This document shows, one piece after another, positions 42,049 through 50,177 of a stretch of DNA of 64,000 nucleotides (positions within the stretch are counted from its first letter, which is position 1; each line of letters starts with the position of its first letter). The translations under genes were made by a program, and so were the position numbers. The stretch is from Kineococcus terrestris (GTDB taxonomy: Bacteria; Actinomycetota; Actinomycetes; Actinomycetales; Kineococcaceae), in assembly GCF_041020765.1 (NCBI RefSeq), contig NZ_JBEUEJ010000016.1; one strand, given 5' to 3'. The notes under the pieces are model-generated. The model made no database searches. It was not told the origin of the DNA and saw only the letters and a list, made by a program, of their open reading frames with translations.

Positions 42049-42744
42049 TCAGTCCCGGGCGCCGACGAGGTCGGGACGGGCGGCGAGCACGGCCCCCATC
42101 GCCGTGTAGCCCAGCAGGACCACCGTGCCGCTGGCGATGTCGGCGGCCTCCGCGCCGAAGAGCAGGATCGAGCCCATGACGAGCGGGAAGTACGCCTCGG
42201 CCACGGCCGGGTAGAAGCGCAGGACGCCCCGCCAGCGGCCGGCGACGGCGATGCGGATCCCGCACACGAGCATGCCGAGCATCGACAGCGGCCAGAACGG
42301 GTCGGTCCAGAACTGCACGGGGTTGCCCATGTCGGCGACCGTCGCGGCGAGCAGGCTGTTGACCATCGCGATGCCCAGCAGCACCGCCTCCACCCGCAGG
42401 AACCCGCGGGCGAGGCGGCCCGTGCCGAGGGCCCGCGTCCGGTGCACGACCGCCAGCAGCGCCATGACGCCGGCCTGGAAGCAGAGGCTGCTGAGGTCGG
42501 CGATGCGCCCGGGCAGTTCGCCCGCCGGGGTGTTGAGGCCGACGACGTACGTGGTGAGCGACCAGGCCAGGCCGCCGGCGACGAGGACGGCGGCGCGCCG
42601 GCGCACCCAGGAGGCGGTGGGCGGGTCGGCCGGGGGCTCGGCCCGGCGGGCCCCGCGCGGGGCCGGCAGCCCCGGCTGGGCGGTGCCGGTGCGCGCGGAC
42701 CCGACGTCGGTGCGGGCGGGGGCGGGGCGGTCGGTCGTGGACAC
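42049..42744 (-). CDS. Hypothetical multi-pass membrane protein
   Basis: A 231-residue protein with a Pro/Ala-rich cytosolic N-terminus of about 45 residues and six to seven hydrophobic segments (AAVLVAGGLAWSLTTYVVGL; GVMALLAVVHR; VLLGIAMVNSLLAA; LSMLGMLVCGI). No transporter or enzyme motif is visible. GTG 42744 follows AGGAG by six bases. It is divergent from the two-component kinase gene 181 bases away and might be functionally tied to it, but nothing in the sequence proves this. Confidence 0.65.
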   Translation of the reverse strand: MSTTDRPAPARTDVGSARTGTAQPGLPAPRGARRAEPPADPPTASWVRRRAAVLVAGGLAWSLTTYVVGLNTPAGELPGRIADLSSLCFQAGVMALLAVVHRTRALGTGRLARGFLRVEAVLLGIAMVNSLLAATVADMGNPVQFWTDPFWPLSMLGMLVCGIRIAVAGRWRGVLRFYPAVAEAYFPLVMGSILLFGAEAADIASGTVVLLGYTAMGAVLAARPDLVGARD

Positions 42745-42913
42745 GGTGGGCTCCTGTGCTGGGTGGGCGGCTGGCCGCCGGGGTGGCTGACGGGGACGAC
42801 GTTCCCCGCCGTGGCGTCCCGAGCGTCAGGGCCGCGCGCTCCCGCTCCGGTCCCCTCCGGTGTCCCGGGTGCCCGGGACGCCGGGACCCGGGACGGCGGG
42901 ACGCCTCCGGTGC

Positions 42914-42919
42914 CACGAT
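42914..42919 (+). promoter_or_regulatory. -10 hexamer of probable leaderless kinase mRNA
   Basis: CACGAT lies exactly six bases before GTG 42926 with no Shine-Dalgarno. The GCCACGATC context is identical to that upstream of the MFS gene. Confidence 0.5.
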
Positions 42920-42925
42920 CGGCGG

Positions 42926-45043
42926 GTGCGCGAGCTGGTGCGCCCGTCCGGGGCGCTCGTGGTGGTCGTCTGCGCGGCGGCCCTGGTCGTCAGCGCGGTG
43001 CTGGACGCCCGCTCCCCGGTCGCCGACCTGCCCGACGTCGTGAGCGCCGGCTGGAGCACCGCGCTGACGGGTCTGCTCCTGGCCGTCCCCGGCGCCGTGG
43101 TGCAGGCGCGCGGTCCGCGCTCGGGGCCGGCGGGACGCGACCGGGCGCACCCCGTGGCCGTCGTCCTGCTGATCGCCGGGCTGCTGTGGGCGCTCGACGG
43201 CGTCTCGGCGTCCTGGCTGCTGCACACCCTGACCGCCGGCGACGGCGCGGGCGCCACCGCGGCCTTCTGGTCCTACAACCGGCTCGGCGCGTGGCTGCTG
43301 CTGCCACTGCCGCTGGTGCTGCTGCTCGTGCCCGACGGCGCCCTGCCCCGCGGGCGCTTCCGGCGGCCCGCGGTGCTCGTCAGCCTGGCGGGCACGGCGC
43401 TGCTGCCGGTGGTGGTGCTCGGGGTGCCCTCCGCCGTCGTCGGGCAGCCGCCCGTGCCCGGCGTGGACCTCGACCCGCTGGTCGTACCGCTACCGGAGCC
43501 GGTGTGGACCGCGCTGTGGGGCCTGGCGCGGGCGCTGGTGCCGCTGAGCCTGCTCGTGCCGTTCGCCCTGCTCGTGGCGCGCTCGCGCGGCCCCGCCGGG
43601 CCGACGCGCGACCGCAGCCGGTGGATGCTCTGGTCCGCGCTGGTCGCCGTCCTCACCATGCTGACGGTCTGGGCGCTGCCGGACGGGCTCAGCTCCGCGG
43701 CCCTGACGTCCTCGTGCGCGGTGGTGGCCGCCTCGTGCGCGGTGGCGCTGGTACGCCCGGACCTCCTCGACGTCGACCGGCTGCTGGGCGGCACGCTCGT
43801 GTGGGCGCTGGTGGCCGGTTCCGTGCTCGCCGTCGACGTCGTGCTCGTGGCCGCTGCCTCGCAGCTGCTGGGCCGCTCGCTGGCCGAGCGCGAGGCCGCG
43901 CTGGTGGCCGTGCTGCTGGTCACCGCCGTGTACGGGCCGCTGCGCGAGCGCGTGTGGAGCGCCGTGCGCCGCCTCGTGCTCGGCGAGCGCGACGACCCCT
44001 GGCGCGCGCTGTCCTCCCTCGCGCGGGCCCTGGAGCGCTCGGGGTCCGCGCGCGAGCAGCTGCAAGCCGTGGCGGGATCCGTGGCCCACGCGTTCCGCGT
44101 GGACGCCGTGGTCGTGGAGGTCGAGCGCGCCGACGGCGGCAGCCTCGTCGCGGTGCACGGGCGGCCCCTGGAACCGGGCGCCCGCAGCGAGCAGCCGCTG
44201 ACCTACCGCGGTCAGCCCCTCGGGCGGATCCTCCTGCCGTCCGGGCCCACCGGCCGCAGCCGGCTGTCCCGGCGCGACGAGCGCCTGCTCGGCGACCTCG
44301 TCCGGCAGGCCGCGCTGGCGGCGCGCGCCGAGGCGCTCGCCGACGACCTGCAGGCCAGCAGGGCGCGCATCCTCACCGTGCGCGAGGAGGACCGCCGCCG
44401 CGTGCGCCGCGACCTGCACGACGGGCTGGGTCCCGTGCTGGGCGCGGCCGTCATGGCCGTCGACACCGTCCGCAACCTCGCCCCGGACCTGCCGGAACCT
44501 GCGCAGCGGATGCTCGGGCGGGTCCGCGACGACGTGCAGGAGGCGCTGGGGGAGGTCCGCCGCCTCGTGCACGAGCTGCGCCCGCCCGCCTTGGACGACC
44601 TCGGCCTCGTCGGCGCGCTGCGCCAGCACGCCGAGCGCCTCGGCGTCGGCGGTTTGCGCGTGAGCGTCGAGGCCGCCGACGACCTCGACGCCGCCGCGCT
44701 GCCGGCCGCGGTGGAGGTGGCCGCCTACCGCATCGCCGGCGAGGCGGTCACCAACGCCGCCCGGCACGCGGGCGCCGCCCGCTGCCACGTGCGGCTGGCC
44801 CGCCGCGGCGCCGCGCTGGAGGTGGTCGTCGACGACGACGGCCGCGGCATCGACCCCGCGGCCCCCGCCGGGGTGGGGCTGGCGTCGCTGAAGGAGCGGG
44901 CCCGCGAGCTCGGCGGCTCGTGCGCGGTGACCTGCCCGCCCGGCGGCGGCACGCGCGTGGCGGCGCTGCTGCCCCTGCCCGCCCCGGAACCCGCCGCCGA
45001 ACCCGCCGGTCCCGGTGCGCCGCAGGAGGTGTCGCGTGCCTGA
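42926..45043 (+). CDS. Membrane sensor histidine kinase (NarL type)
   Basis: A 705-residue kinase. About nine to ten hydrophobic segments fill residues 8-345, followed by a GAF-like cytosolic domain (about 370-460: ALERSGSAREQLQAVAGSVA; YRGQPLGRILLP), a coil, and the HisKA_3 helix with phospho-acceptor H498 (RRDLHDGLGPVLGAA). The ATPase domain has AYRIAGEAVTNAARHA, DDDGRGID and GVGLASLKERARELGG. This layout matches actinobacterial kinases that may sense within the membrane. Its end overlaps the regulator gene by eight bases. Confidence 0.9.
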   Translation: MRELVRPSGALVVVVCAAALVVSAVLDARSPVADLPDVVSAGWSTALTGLLLAVPGAVVQARGPRSGPAGRDRAHPVAVVLLIAGLLWALDGVSASWLLHTLTAGDGAGATAAFWSYNRLGAWLLLPLPLVLLLVPDGALPRGRFRRPAVLVSLAGTALLPVVVLGVPSAVVGQPPVPGVDLDPLVVPLPEPVWTALWGLARALVPLSLLVPFALLVARSRGPAGPTRDRSRWMLWSALVAVLTMLTVWALPDGLSSAALTSSCAVVAASCAVALVRPDLLDVDRLLGGTLVWALVAGSVLAVDVVLVAAASQLLGRSLAEREAALVAVLLVTAVYGPLRERVWSAVRRLVLGERDDPWRALSSLARALERSGSAREQLQAVAGSVAHAFRVDAVVVEVERADGGSLVAVHGRPLEPGARSEQPLTYRGQPLGRILLPSGPTGRSRLSRRDERLLGDLVRQAALAARAEALADDLQASRARILTVREEDRRRVRRDLHDGLGPVLGAAVMAVDTVRNLAPDLPEPAQRMLGRVRDDVQEALGEVRRLVHELRPPALDDLGLVGALRQHAERLGVGGLRVSVEAADDLDAAALPAAVEVAAYRIAGEAVTNAARHAGAARCHVRLARRGAALEVVVDDDGRGIDPAAPAGVGLASLKERARELGGSCAVTCPPGGGTRVAALLPLPAPEPAAEPAGPGAPQEVSRA

Positions 45044-45755
45044 GGACGGGGGCGCCGTGCTGCCCCGGGTGCTCGTCGTCGACGACCACCCGCTGTTCCG
45101 CGACGGCGTCGCCGCGCTGCTGACCTCCACCGGCGCCGTCACCGTCGTGGGCACCGCGGCCGACGGCGAGCAGGCCCTGGGCGCGGTCGCGCAGCACGAC
45201 CCCGACGTCGTGCTCATGGACGTGCAGATGCCCGTGCTCGACGGGGTCGCCGCCACCCGGCGGCTCGTGGACTCCGGAGCGCGCTCGGCCGTCGTCGTCC
45301 TGACGATGTCCGAGGAGGACGCCACGGTGTTCGCGGCCGTGCGCGCCGGAGCCCGCGGCTACCTGCTCAAGGGCGCCGGGCAGGAGGAACTCGTCGCCGC
45401 CGTGCGCACGGCCGCCGCCGGCGGGGCCGTCTTCGGCGCGGCGCTCGCGGCGCGGATGGCCGCCTTCTTCTCCGCCCCGCCCGGGCCGCCGTCGGCGGCC
45501 GCGGCGTTCCCCGGACTGACGGCGCGCGAGGCCGAGGTGCTGGAGCAGCTGGCGGCCGGGCGCAGCAACGCGGAGATCGCGGGGCGGTTGTTCCTGTCGC
45601 CCAAGACGGTGCGCAACGTGGTGTCGGCGGTGCTGGCGAAGCTCCAGGCCGCGGACCGCGGTGAGGCGGCCGCCCGGGCGCGCGAGGCGGGCGTCGTGCC
45701 GTCCGGCCAGGGTCGGTCCGGCTCGACCGTGGCGGATCGTCTCCGTGGAGGCTGA
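45036..45755 (+). CDS. NarL/LuxR-family response regulator
   Basis: A 239-residue response regulator with receiver phospho-acceptor D62 (VLMDVQMP), switch T in VVLTMSEED and K in LLKGAGQ, and a C-terminal LuxR HTH (LTAREAEVLEQLAAGRSNAE; LFLSPKTVRNVVSAVL). GTG 45036 lies inside the kinase gene's end and is preceded by AGGAGG at six bases, so translation is coupled. It forms a pair with that kinase; the target genes are unknown. A hairpin terminator follows. Confidence 0.92.
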   Translation: MPEDGGAVLPRVLVVDDHPLFRDGVAALLTSTGAVTVVGTAADGEQALGAVAQHDPDVVLMDVQMPVLDGVAATRRLVDSGARSAVVVLTMSEEDATVFAAVRAGARGYLLKGAGQEELVAAVRTAAAGGAVFGAALAARMAAFFSAPPGPPSAAAAFPGLTAREAEVLEQLAAGRSNAEIAGRLFLSPKTVRNVVSAVLAKLQAADRGEAAARAREAGVVPSGQGRSGSTVADRLRGG

Positions 45756-45791
45756 GCGGTACCTCGTGCTCTGGGCTCCTGACGGTGATGG

Positions 45792-45829
45792 GCTGACGCC
45801 CGTTCCGCACGCGTGGAACGGGCGTCAGC
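45792..45829 (+). terminator. Hairpin terminator after two-component operon
   Basis: Perfect 15-base arms (45792-45806 and 45815-45829) with an eight-base loop, 37 bases past the regulator stop. No T-tract follows. Confidence 0.7.
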
Positions 45830-45956
45830 GGTGCCTCGAGCGGTCCGGCCCACGGCGTGCTCACGCGGCGCTGGCCTCTTCAGCGCGTTCGAGCGCTCTT
45901 CTCCGACCCGCTTCCGATCGACGTCGAAGTGCTGAGCAGGGCCTGTCCCCCGGGAG

Positions 45957-46760
45957 TCACAGTCCGGTCTGGGAAACGCCGTACTCGGCCTCGGAGGAGG
46001 TGTAGCCCTCGAACTCCAGCTGGTCGATCAAGCCCTGCCGGGAGAACGAGGAGAAGTCCAAGTAGTTCTTCGCCGACTTCGCCGCCTGCTCGTTCCAGTC
46101 GACGGTGATGTGATCCACACCGTAGGTCGCGTCCTCGGCCGAGTAGCCCTCGAACTCCAGCTGATCGATGAGCCCCGTCCGCGAGAACGCGCTGAAGTCC
46201 AAGTAGTTCTCCGCGGCGCGCACGGCGTTCTCCTGCGCCACGCTCGCAGCAGCGGCCGGGGCGGCGTCCTGGGGAGCGGGCCGCGCAGGTGCTGCTTCCT
46301 CGGGAGCGGCCTGCGCGGGAGCGGCGACCGCACTGGTGGCGGACGGTGCAGGCGCGGGCGCGGCTGCCTCAGCCGGAGCCACCTCGTCCGTACCCGGGTC
46401 GAGCGTGGGAGCTCCCACGTCCACCTGGGCCTCCTCGACGACGGACGGCGCCGAGATCGAGGTGGACGCCTCCTCCATCGAGGACCCCGCAGCCCCCATC
46501 AGTGCCAACAGGGCGATCCAGCCGACGACGCCCAGGGCGAGGGAGATGGCGGAGGTGACGATGCCGGCCGTGACGCGGGCGGAACTGATCTCCCCGCGCT
46601 TGGCCTTGCCGCGGGCGATCAGCCCCAGCACCAGGCCGATGACGGAGCAGATCCCCACGACGAAGCCGACAGCGCCCAGGACGACGCTGGCGGTGGCGAT
46701 GCCAGCGGGCTGGTTGGGCGGGGAGTAGTACTGGGGCTGTGTGGGGTGCTGGGTCGACAA
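45957..46760 (-). CDS. DUF4190 membrane protein with two Ltp repeats
   Basis: A 267-residue protein. Residues about 15-90 carry two hydrophobic segments of the DUF4190 type (ATASVVLGAVGFVVGICSVI; VTSAISLALGVVGWIALLAL) around a basic loop (ARGKAKRGE). A long Ala/Pro/Glu-rich spacer follows, then two near-identical Ltp (PF07553) repeats at the C-terminus: ENYLDFSAFSRTGLIDQLEF and KNYLDFSSFSRQGLIDQLEF, linked by VDWNEQAAKSA. Ltp repeats were named from a phage lipoprotein that blocks superinfection, but in actinobacteria they are mostly of unknown role. TTG at 46760 is chosen because AGGAGA lies five bases upstream; an upstream GTG at 46781 has none. Confidence 0.8.
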   Translation of the reverse strand: MSTQHPTQPQYYSPPNQPAGIATASVVLGAVGFVVGICSVIGLVLGLIARGKAKRGEISSARVTAGIVTSAISLALGVVGWIALLALMGAAGSSMEEASTSISAPSVVEEAQVDVGAPTLDPGTDEVAPAEAAAPAPAPSATSAVAAPAQAAPEEAAPARPAPQDAAPAAAASVAQENAVRAAENYLDFSAFSRTGLIDQLEFEGYSAEDATYGVDHITVDWNEQAAKSAKNYLDFSSFSRQGLIDQLEFEGYTSSEAEYGVSQTGL

Positions 46761-46937
46761 GGCTGTCTCCTGGGTAGTCACCAACTGATCACTGAACGTC
46801 GCTGGTGTATCGATCGCCGCAGCAGGAACGTCACAGGTCGGGCGACCCCCCTTTCGAGGGGGCCGCGCCAGTGCCCGCCGTTCGTCGCGGAGACCGGACC
46901 CCCGGATCGGAGGACGCCCGAGAAGTTCTCCCGTGGT

Positions 46938-46964
46938 TGTCGATCCGGGGCCAGGCTGTGCGAC
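46938..46964 (+). promoter_or_regulatory. ECF42-type promoter of YCII-sigma operon
   Basis: TGTCGA (46938-46943) and CGAC (46961-46964) are separated by 17 bases, about 55 bases ahead of the YCII gene. As I recall it, ECF42 sigma factors recognise TGTCGA at -35 and CGA(T)C at -10 ahead of genes for DGPF/YCII proteins. The site fits autoregulation of this operon by the sigma factor it encodes. Confidence 0.6.
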
Positions 46965-47017
46965 GTAGAGGTGCGGGGCCGGAGGGACCGGCCCGCGGCA
47001 CCCGGCAGGAGCCCACC

Positions 47018-47374
47018 ATGACCCAGTACATGATCTCCATCTACGAGCGCGAGGCCGACTACGCCACCATGACGCCCGAGGCGTGGGGCTCGGTGCTCGA
47101 CGCGCACGACGCCTTCTCCCGGGCCGTCGCCGACCTCGGCGGCACGATCACCGGCGGCGGCGTCCTGCAGCCCACGACGACGGCCACGTCGATCCGCGGC
47201 GGCGAGGTCACCGACGGCCCCTTCGTCGAGTCCAAGGAGGCGTTCGGCGGGTTCTACCTCGTCGAGGCCCGCGACCTCGACCACGCCCTCGAGATCGCCC
47301 GGCTCACGCCCGCCCCGTTCGGCGGCGTCGAGGTCCGGCCGACCATGGACGTGACCGCCGGCCCGGCCCGGTGA
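47018..47374 (+). CDS. YCII/DGPF-family protein
   Basis: A 118-residue ferredoxin-like-fold protein of the YCII-related family. The family's DGPF signature is present (VTDGPFVESKEAFGGFYLVE) with the conserved ISIYE start. Biochemical role is unknown; in actinobacteria such genes are the standard partners of ECF42 sigma factors. ATG 47018 follows CAGGAG. Its stop overlaps the sigma gene start (GTGA), so expression is coupled. Confidence 0.92.
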   Translation: MTQYMISIYEREADYATMTPEAWGSVLDAHDAFSRAVADLGGTITGGGVLQPTTTATSIRGGEVTDGPFVESKEAFGGFYLVEARDLDHALEIARLTPAPFGGVEVRPTMDVTAGPAR

Positions 47375-48684
47375 AGCCCGCCGCGAGCCCTCCTGCGGGC
47401 GGGGTCGCGGACGCGCTGGCGGACGCGCACCGCCGCGAGTGGGCCTTCGTGCTCGCCGCGACGGTGCGCGTCGCCGGTGACCTCGACGTGGCCGAGGAGT
47501 GCGCCCAGGAGGCCTACGCCGACGCGATGACCGCGTGGGCGCGCTCGGGCGTGCCCGAGCGGCCCGGCGCCTGGCTCACGACGACGGCCCGGCGTCGCGC
47601 GGTCGACCGGCTGCGGCGCGAGAGCACCCTGCGCCGCAAGCTGCCCCTGCTCGTCGAACCCGTCGAGGCCGGCGCCTCGGGCTCGCCGTCCGGCGGTGAC
47701 GCGGACGGTGACGCGGACGGCCAGGAGGCGGTGCCCGACGACCGGCTGCGGCTGCTGTTCACGTGCTGCCACCCGGCGCTCGACCCGGCCGCGCGGGTCG
47801 CCCTCACCCTGCGGCTGGTCTGCGGGGTGGCCACGCCCGACGTCGCCCGGGCGTTCCTCGTGCCGGAGGCGACGATGGCGGCGCGGATCACCCGGGCGAA
47901 GAAGAAGATCACCCAGGCGAGGATCCCGTACCGCACCCCGACGGCCGCGGAGCTGCCCGAGCGCCTGGACAGCGTGCTCGCCGCCGTCCACCTGCTCTTC
48001 AGCACCGGCCACACCGCGCCGACCGGCGAGCAGCTCGTGCGCGACGACCTGTGCGAGCGCGCCCTCGACCTGGCCCGCACGCTCGTGCGGCTGCTGCCCG
48101 CCGAGCGCGAGACCCGCGGGCTGCTCGGCCTGCTGCTGCTCACGCACGCGCGCCGGGCCGCGCGGCTCGACGCATGGGGCCGGCTCGTGCTCTTGGAGGA
48201 CCAGGACCGGCAGCGCTGGGACCACGTCGGGATCGTCGAAGGGCTGCGCTGGACCGTCGAGTCCCTGCAGACTCCGCGACCCGGTCGGTTCGCCCTGCAG
48301 GCTGCGATCGCCGGAGCCCACGCCGTCGCGCCGACGTTCGCTGCCACCGACTGGGCCCGCGTCGTGCACCTGTACGACCTGCTGCTGGCGGTCGAGCCGT
48401 CACCGGTCGTCGAGCTCAACCGCGCCGCCGCGCTGGCGTTCGCCGAGGGGCCGGCGGCGGCGCTGGGGATCGTCGAGCGGCTCGCCGGCGACGCCCGGCT
48501 GCGCGCGTACCCGTACGCGCACGCCGTCCGGGCCGACCTGCTGCGGCGCTTGGGACGGGACGGTGAGGCGGCCGCCGCCTACCGCGCGGCGCTCGACCTG
48601 ACGGCCAACGGGGCCGAGCGCGAGTTCCTGCGGCGCCGGATCGACGACCTCGACGCGGTCGCGGCGACCGGGACCGATGGGTGA
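47371..48684 (+). CDS. ECF42-type RNA polymerase sigma factor
   Basis: A 437-residue sigma factor. Sigma-2 (DVAEECAQEAYADAMTAWAR; GAWLTTTARRRAVDRLRRES) and sigma-4 (ATPDVARAFLVPEATMAARI) regions occupy the first 190 residues; the rest is the long helical, TPR-like C-terminal domain (GIVEGLRWTVESLQ; VELNRAAALAFAEGP; RADLLRRLGRDGEAAAAYRA) that defines the ECF42 group. There is no anti-sigma gene; these factors are thought to be controlled through the C-terminal domain. It is coupled to the YCII gene and likely drives its own operon. Confidence 0.93.
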   Translation: MKPAASPPAGGVADALADAHRREWAFVLAATVRVAGDLDVAEECAQEAYADAMTAWARSGVPERPGAWLTTTARRRAVDRLRRESTLRRKLPLLVEPVEAGASGSPSGGDADGDADGQEAVPDDRLRLLFTCCHPALDPAARVALTLRLVCGVATPDVARAFLVPEATMAARITRAKKKITQARIPYRTPTAAELPERLDSVLAAVHLLFSTGHTAPTGEQLVRDDLCERALDLARTLVRLLPAERETRGLLGLLLLTHARRAARLDAWGRLVLLEDQDRQRWDHVGIVEGLRWTVESLQTPRPGRFALQAAIAGAHAVAPTFAATDWARVVHLYDLLLAVEPSPVVELNRAAALAFAEGPAAALGIVERLAGDARLRAYPYAHAVRADLLRRLGRDGEAAAAYRAALDLTANGAEREFLRRRIDDLDAVAATGTDG

Positions 48685-48757
48685 TGACTCGGTGATCGCT
48701 CCGCCGTCCGCGAGGCGCCCTCTGACGCTCGATGAACGTGGCGCCGCAGGTCGAGCG

Positions 48758-48801
48758 GGTGAGCCCCCAGGGGCTCGAACCCTGAACCCGCGGATTAAAA
48801 G
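48758..48801 (-). other. Attachment site: 3' half of tRNA-Lys(UUU)
   Basis: On the minus strand the sequence runs from the anticodon loop CTTTTAA (anticodon TTT) through a variable region, a T-arm with TTCGAGC loop and CAGGG/CCCTG stem, and the acceptor 3' strand GGGGCTC plus discriminator A. The 5' half is missing: the five bases before the loop do not pair with TCCGC. Identity starting at the anticodon loop is the usual duplicated core left when a tyrosine recombinase integrates into a tRNA gene. No full tRNA can be folded here. Confidence 0.75.
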
Positions 48802-49001
48802 GCAACCCGGCTCTCGTCCGGGCGGTGCCGACTGAGGGCCTTTGGCCCTGTGACCTGCGACTTCTCTTCCACGCCGGTGCCGCCCGGTCCTGCTGGACCG
48901 GGCGGTACCGGCGCATCCGTTAGCGCGGTGTGAGCGCGCGTCCGCCTCGTGCCGGGACGTGCGCCCCCCGCGGCTGCCCTCGAGATGCTGCGGAGAGAAC
49001 C

Positions 49002-50177
49002 ATGAGCACGCGCCCACCCACCCCCGCGCCTGACCAGCAGGCGCCCTCTTCGTTCGAGTCCCGCCCCACCGACCTGCCCCGCGCCAGCGCCCCGCCCGAC
49101 GACCCGCCCGGTGCGGGTGATGACGTGTCGCTGATCGTCGAAGAGCCACGCTTCGCCCTGGTGCCGGAGTGGGTGATCGACGCCGCCGTCCCGGACTCCT
49201 CCTTCCGGCTGTACTCGCTGCTGCTGCGCTACGGCGGCACCTCTGGCCAGCGCATGCCCTCGCGCACCACGCTGGCCCGGCGCATGCACCGCTCGGTGGA
49301 CGCCGTCGACCGGGCCATGCGCGAACTGGTGGCTGCCGGCATCGTGCGCGTGGAGCACCGGCGCAGCGGCCAGCAGTACCTGTCCAACCGCTACCACGTG
49401 CGCACCTCCGGCCCGCTGCCCGTGGAGCAGCCGCTCGCGCGGCCGCCTGCAGCAGGTAGCCGCACTCCTGCGGCCACCCCAACCGCCGCCCCGCCCGGGG
49501 CGAGTGGTGGCCGCGCGGGCGCGGCCACGGGTAGCCGCACGGACGCGGCCACCCCTGACCGCACTTCTGCGGCGGTCCCTGGCCGCACGGGCGCGGGCAG
49601 GGTGGCCGCAGGATTGCGGCACGACCCAGAGGTTCCTACCCAGAGCACACCCCCTCCTCCTGGCGCACCGCCTGCGGCATCCAGCGGTCCGGGTCGTCGG
49701 GTGGAGGAGGTGGATGCCGAGCTGTTGCGCCGGTGCGGCGTGGAGGACGTCGGTCAGCTGGCCGCCCGCTGCATGGCGGCTCGCCGCTCGTTGGGGCTGT
49801 CGGCCACCCGCTGGGCCTCGCACTGCGTGGCCGCCGCGCTGCACCTAGCGGTGCGCGGCCGTGGCTGGCCGGCCGAGCTGGCCGTCCCCGCGCTGCTGGC
49901 CGTGGCCGCCGACCCGGCCAGCCTGTCGCCGATGCGCCTGGCCGAGGCCGGCCCCTGGTGGGACCAGGTGGCCGGCGCGGCCAGCCAGATCGGTGGCGGT
50001 GCGCTGGACGTGGAGGAGCTGGCTGCCATGGAACGGCGCCTGGCCGAGCTCGGCGGGCAGCGCGTCGGGCTGCAGGCCAGAGCACGGACCCAGCTGGCCG
50101 GTGAGGGCATGCCGGTGACGCGCACCACCGTGCTGCGCCGGGCGTGCGAGCTGCTGGACGGGCGGGCCGGCGGGTGA
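49002..50177 (+). CDS. Winged-helix protein, putative replication initiator
   Basis: A 391-residue protein. Residues about 45-130 form a winged helix-turn-helix (SSFRLYSLLLRYGGTSGQRM; SRTTLARRMHRSVDAVDRAM; AAGIVRVEHRRSGQQYLSNRY), as in plasmid and phage O-type replication proteins and in accessory HTH proteins of actinobacterial elements. A low-complexity linker at about 152-208 is built of eight-residue repeats ([SGD]RTxAATP-like). The C-terminal 150 residues are helical (LRRCGVEDVGQLAARCMAAR). ATG 49002 has GGAGAG upstream. The linker DNA carries a dyad-repeat array, which argues for an initiator with its origin inside its own gene. A transfer regulator is the alternative. Confidence 0.65.
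   Translation: MSTRPPTPAPDQQAPSSFESRPTDLPRASAPPDDPPGAGDDVSLIVEEPRFALVPEWVIDAAVPDSSFRLYSLLLRYGGTSGQRMPSRTTLARRMHRSVDAVDRAMRELVAAGIVRVEHRRSGQQYLSNRYHVRTSGPLPVEQPLARPPAAGSRTPAATPTAAPPGASGGRAGAATGSRTDAATPDRTSAAVPGRTGAGRVAAGLRHDPEVPTQSTPPPPGAPPAASSGPGRRVEEVDAELLRRCGVEDVGQLAARCMAARRSLGLSATRWASHCVAAALHLAVRGRGWPAELAVPALLAVAADPASLSPMRLAEAGPWWDQVAGAASQIGGGALDVEELAAMERRLAELGGQRVGLQARARTQLAGEGMPVTRTTVLRRACELLDGRAGG
49459..49624. repeat. Tandem 24-bp dyad repeats inside putative initiator gene
   Basis: Units beginning at 49510, 49534, 49558, 49582 and 49605 recur at 24, 24, 24 and 23 bases; an outlying copy starts at 49459. Each is an inverted repeat of the form CCGCAC-n-GCGGC. They encode the eight-residue linker repeats of the winged-helix protein. 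Iteron-like. Confidence 0.7.

Noticed and set aside
48758..48835. A complete tRNA-Lys gene
   Set aside because: The anticodon stem 5' strand, D-arm and 5' acceptor strand are absent; only the 3' half matches a tRNA.
49459..49624. CRISPR array
   Set aside because: The 24-base units are contiguous, in frame and have no spacers; they encode a protein linker. No CRISPR-like array was seen elsewhere in the window.
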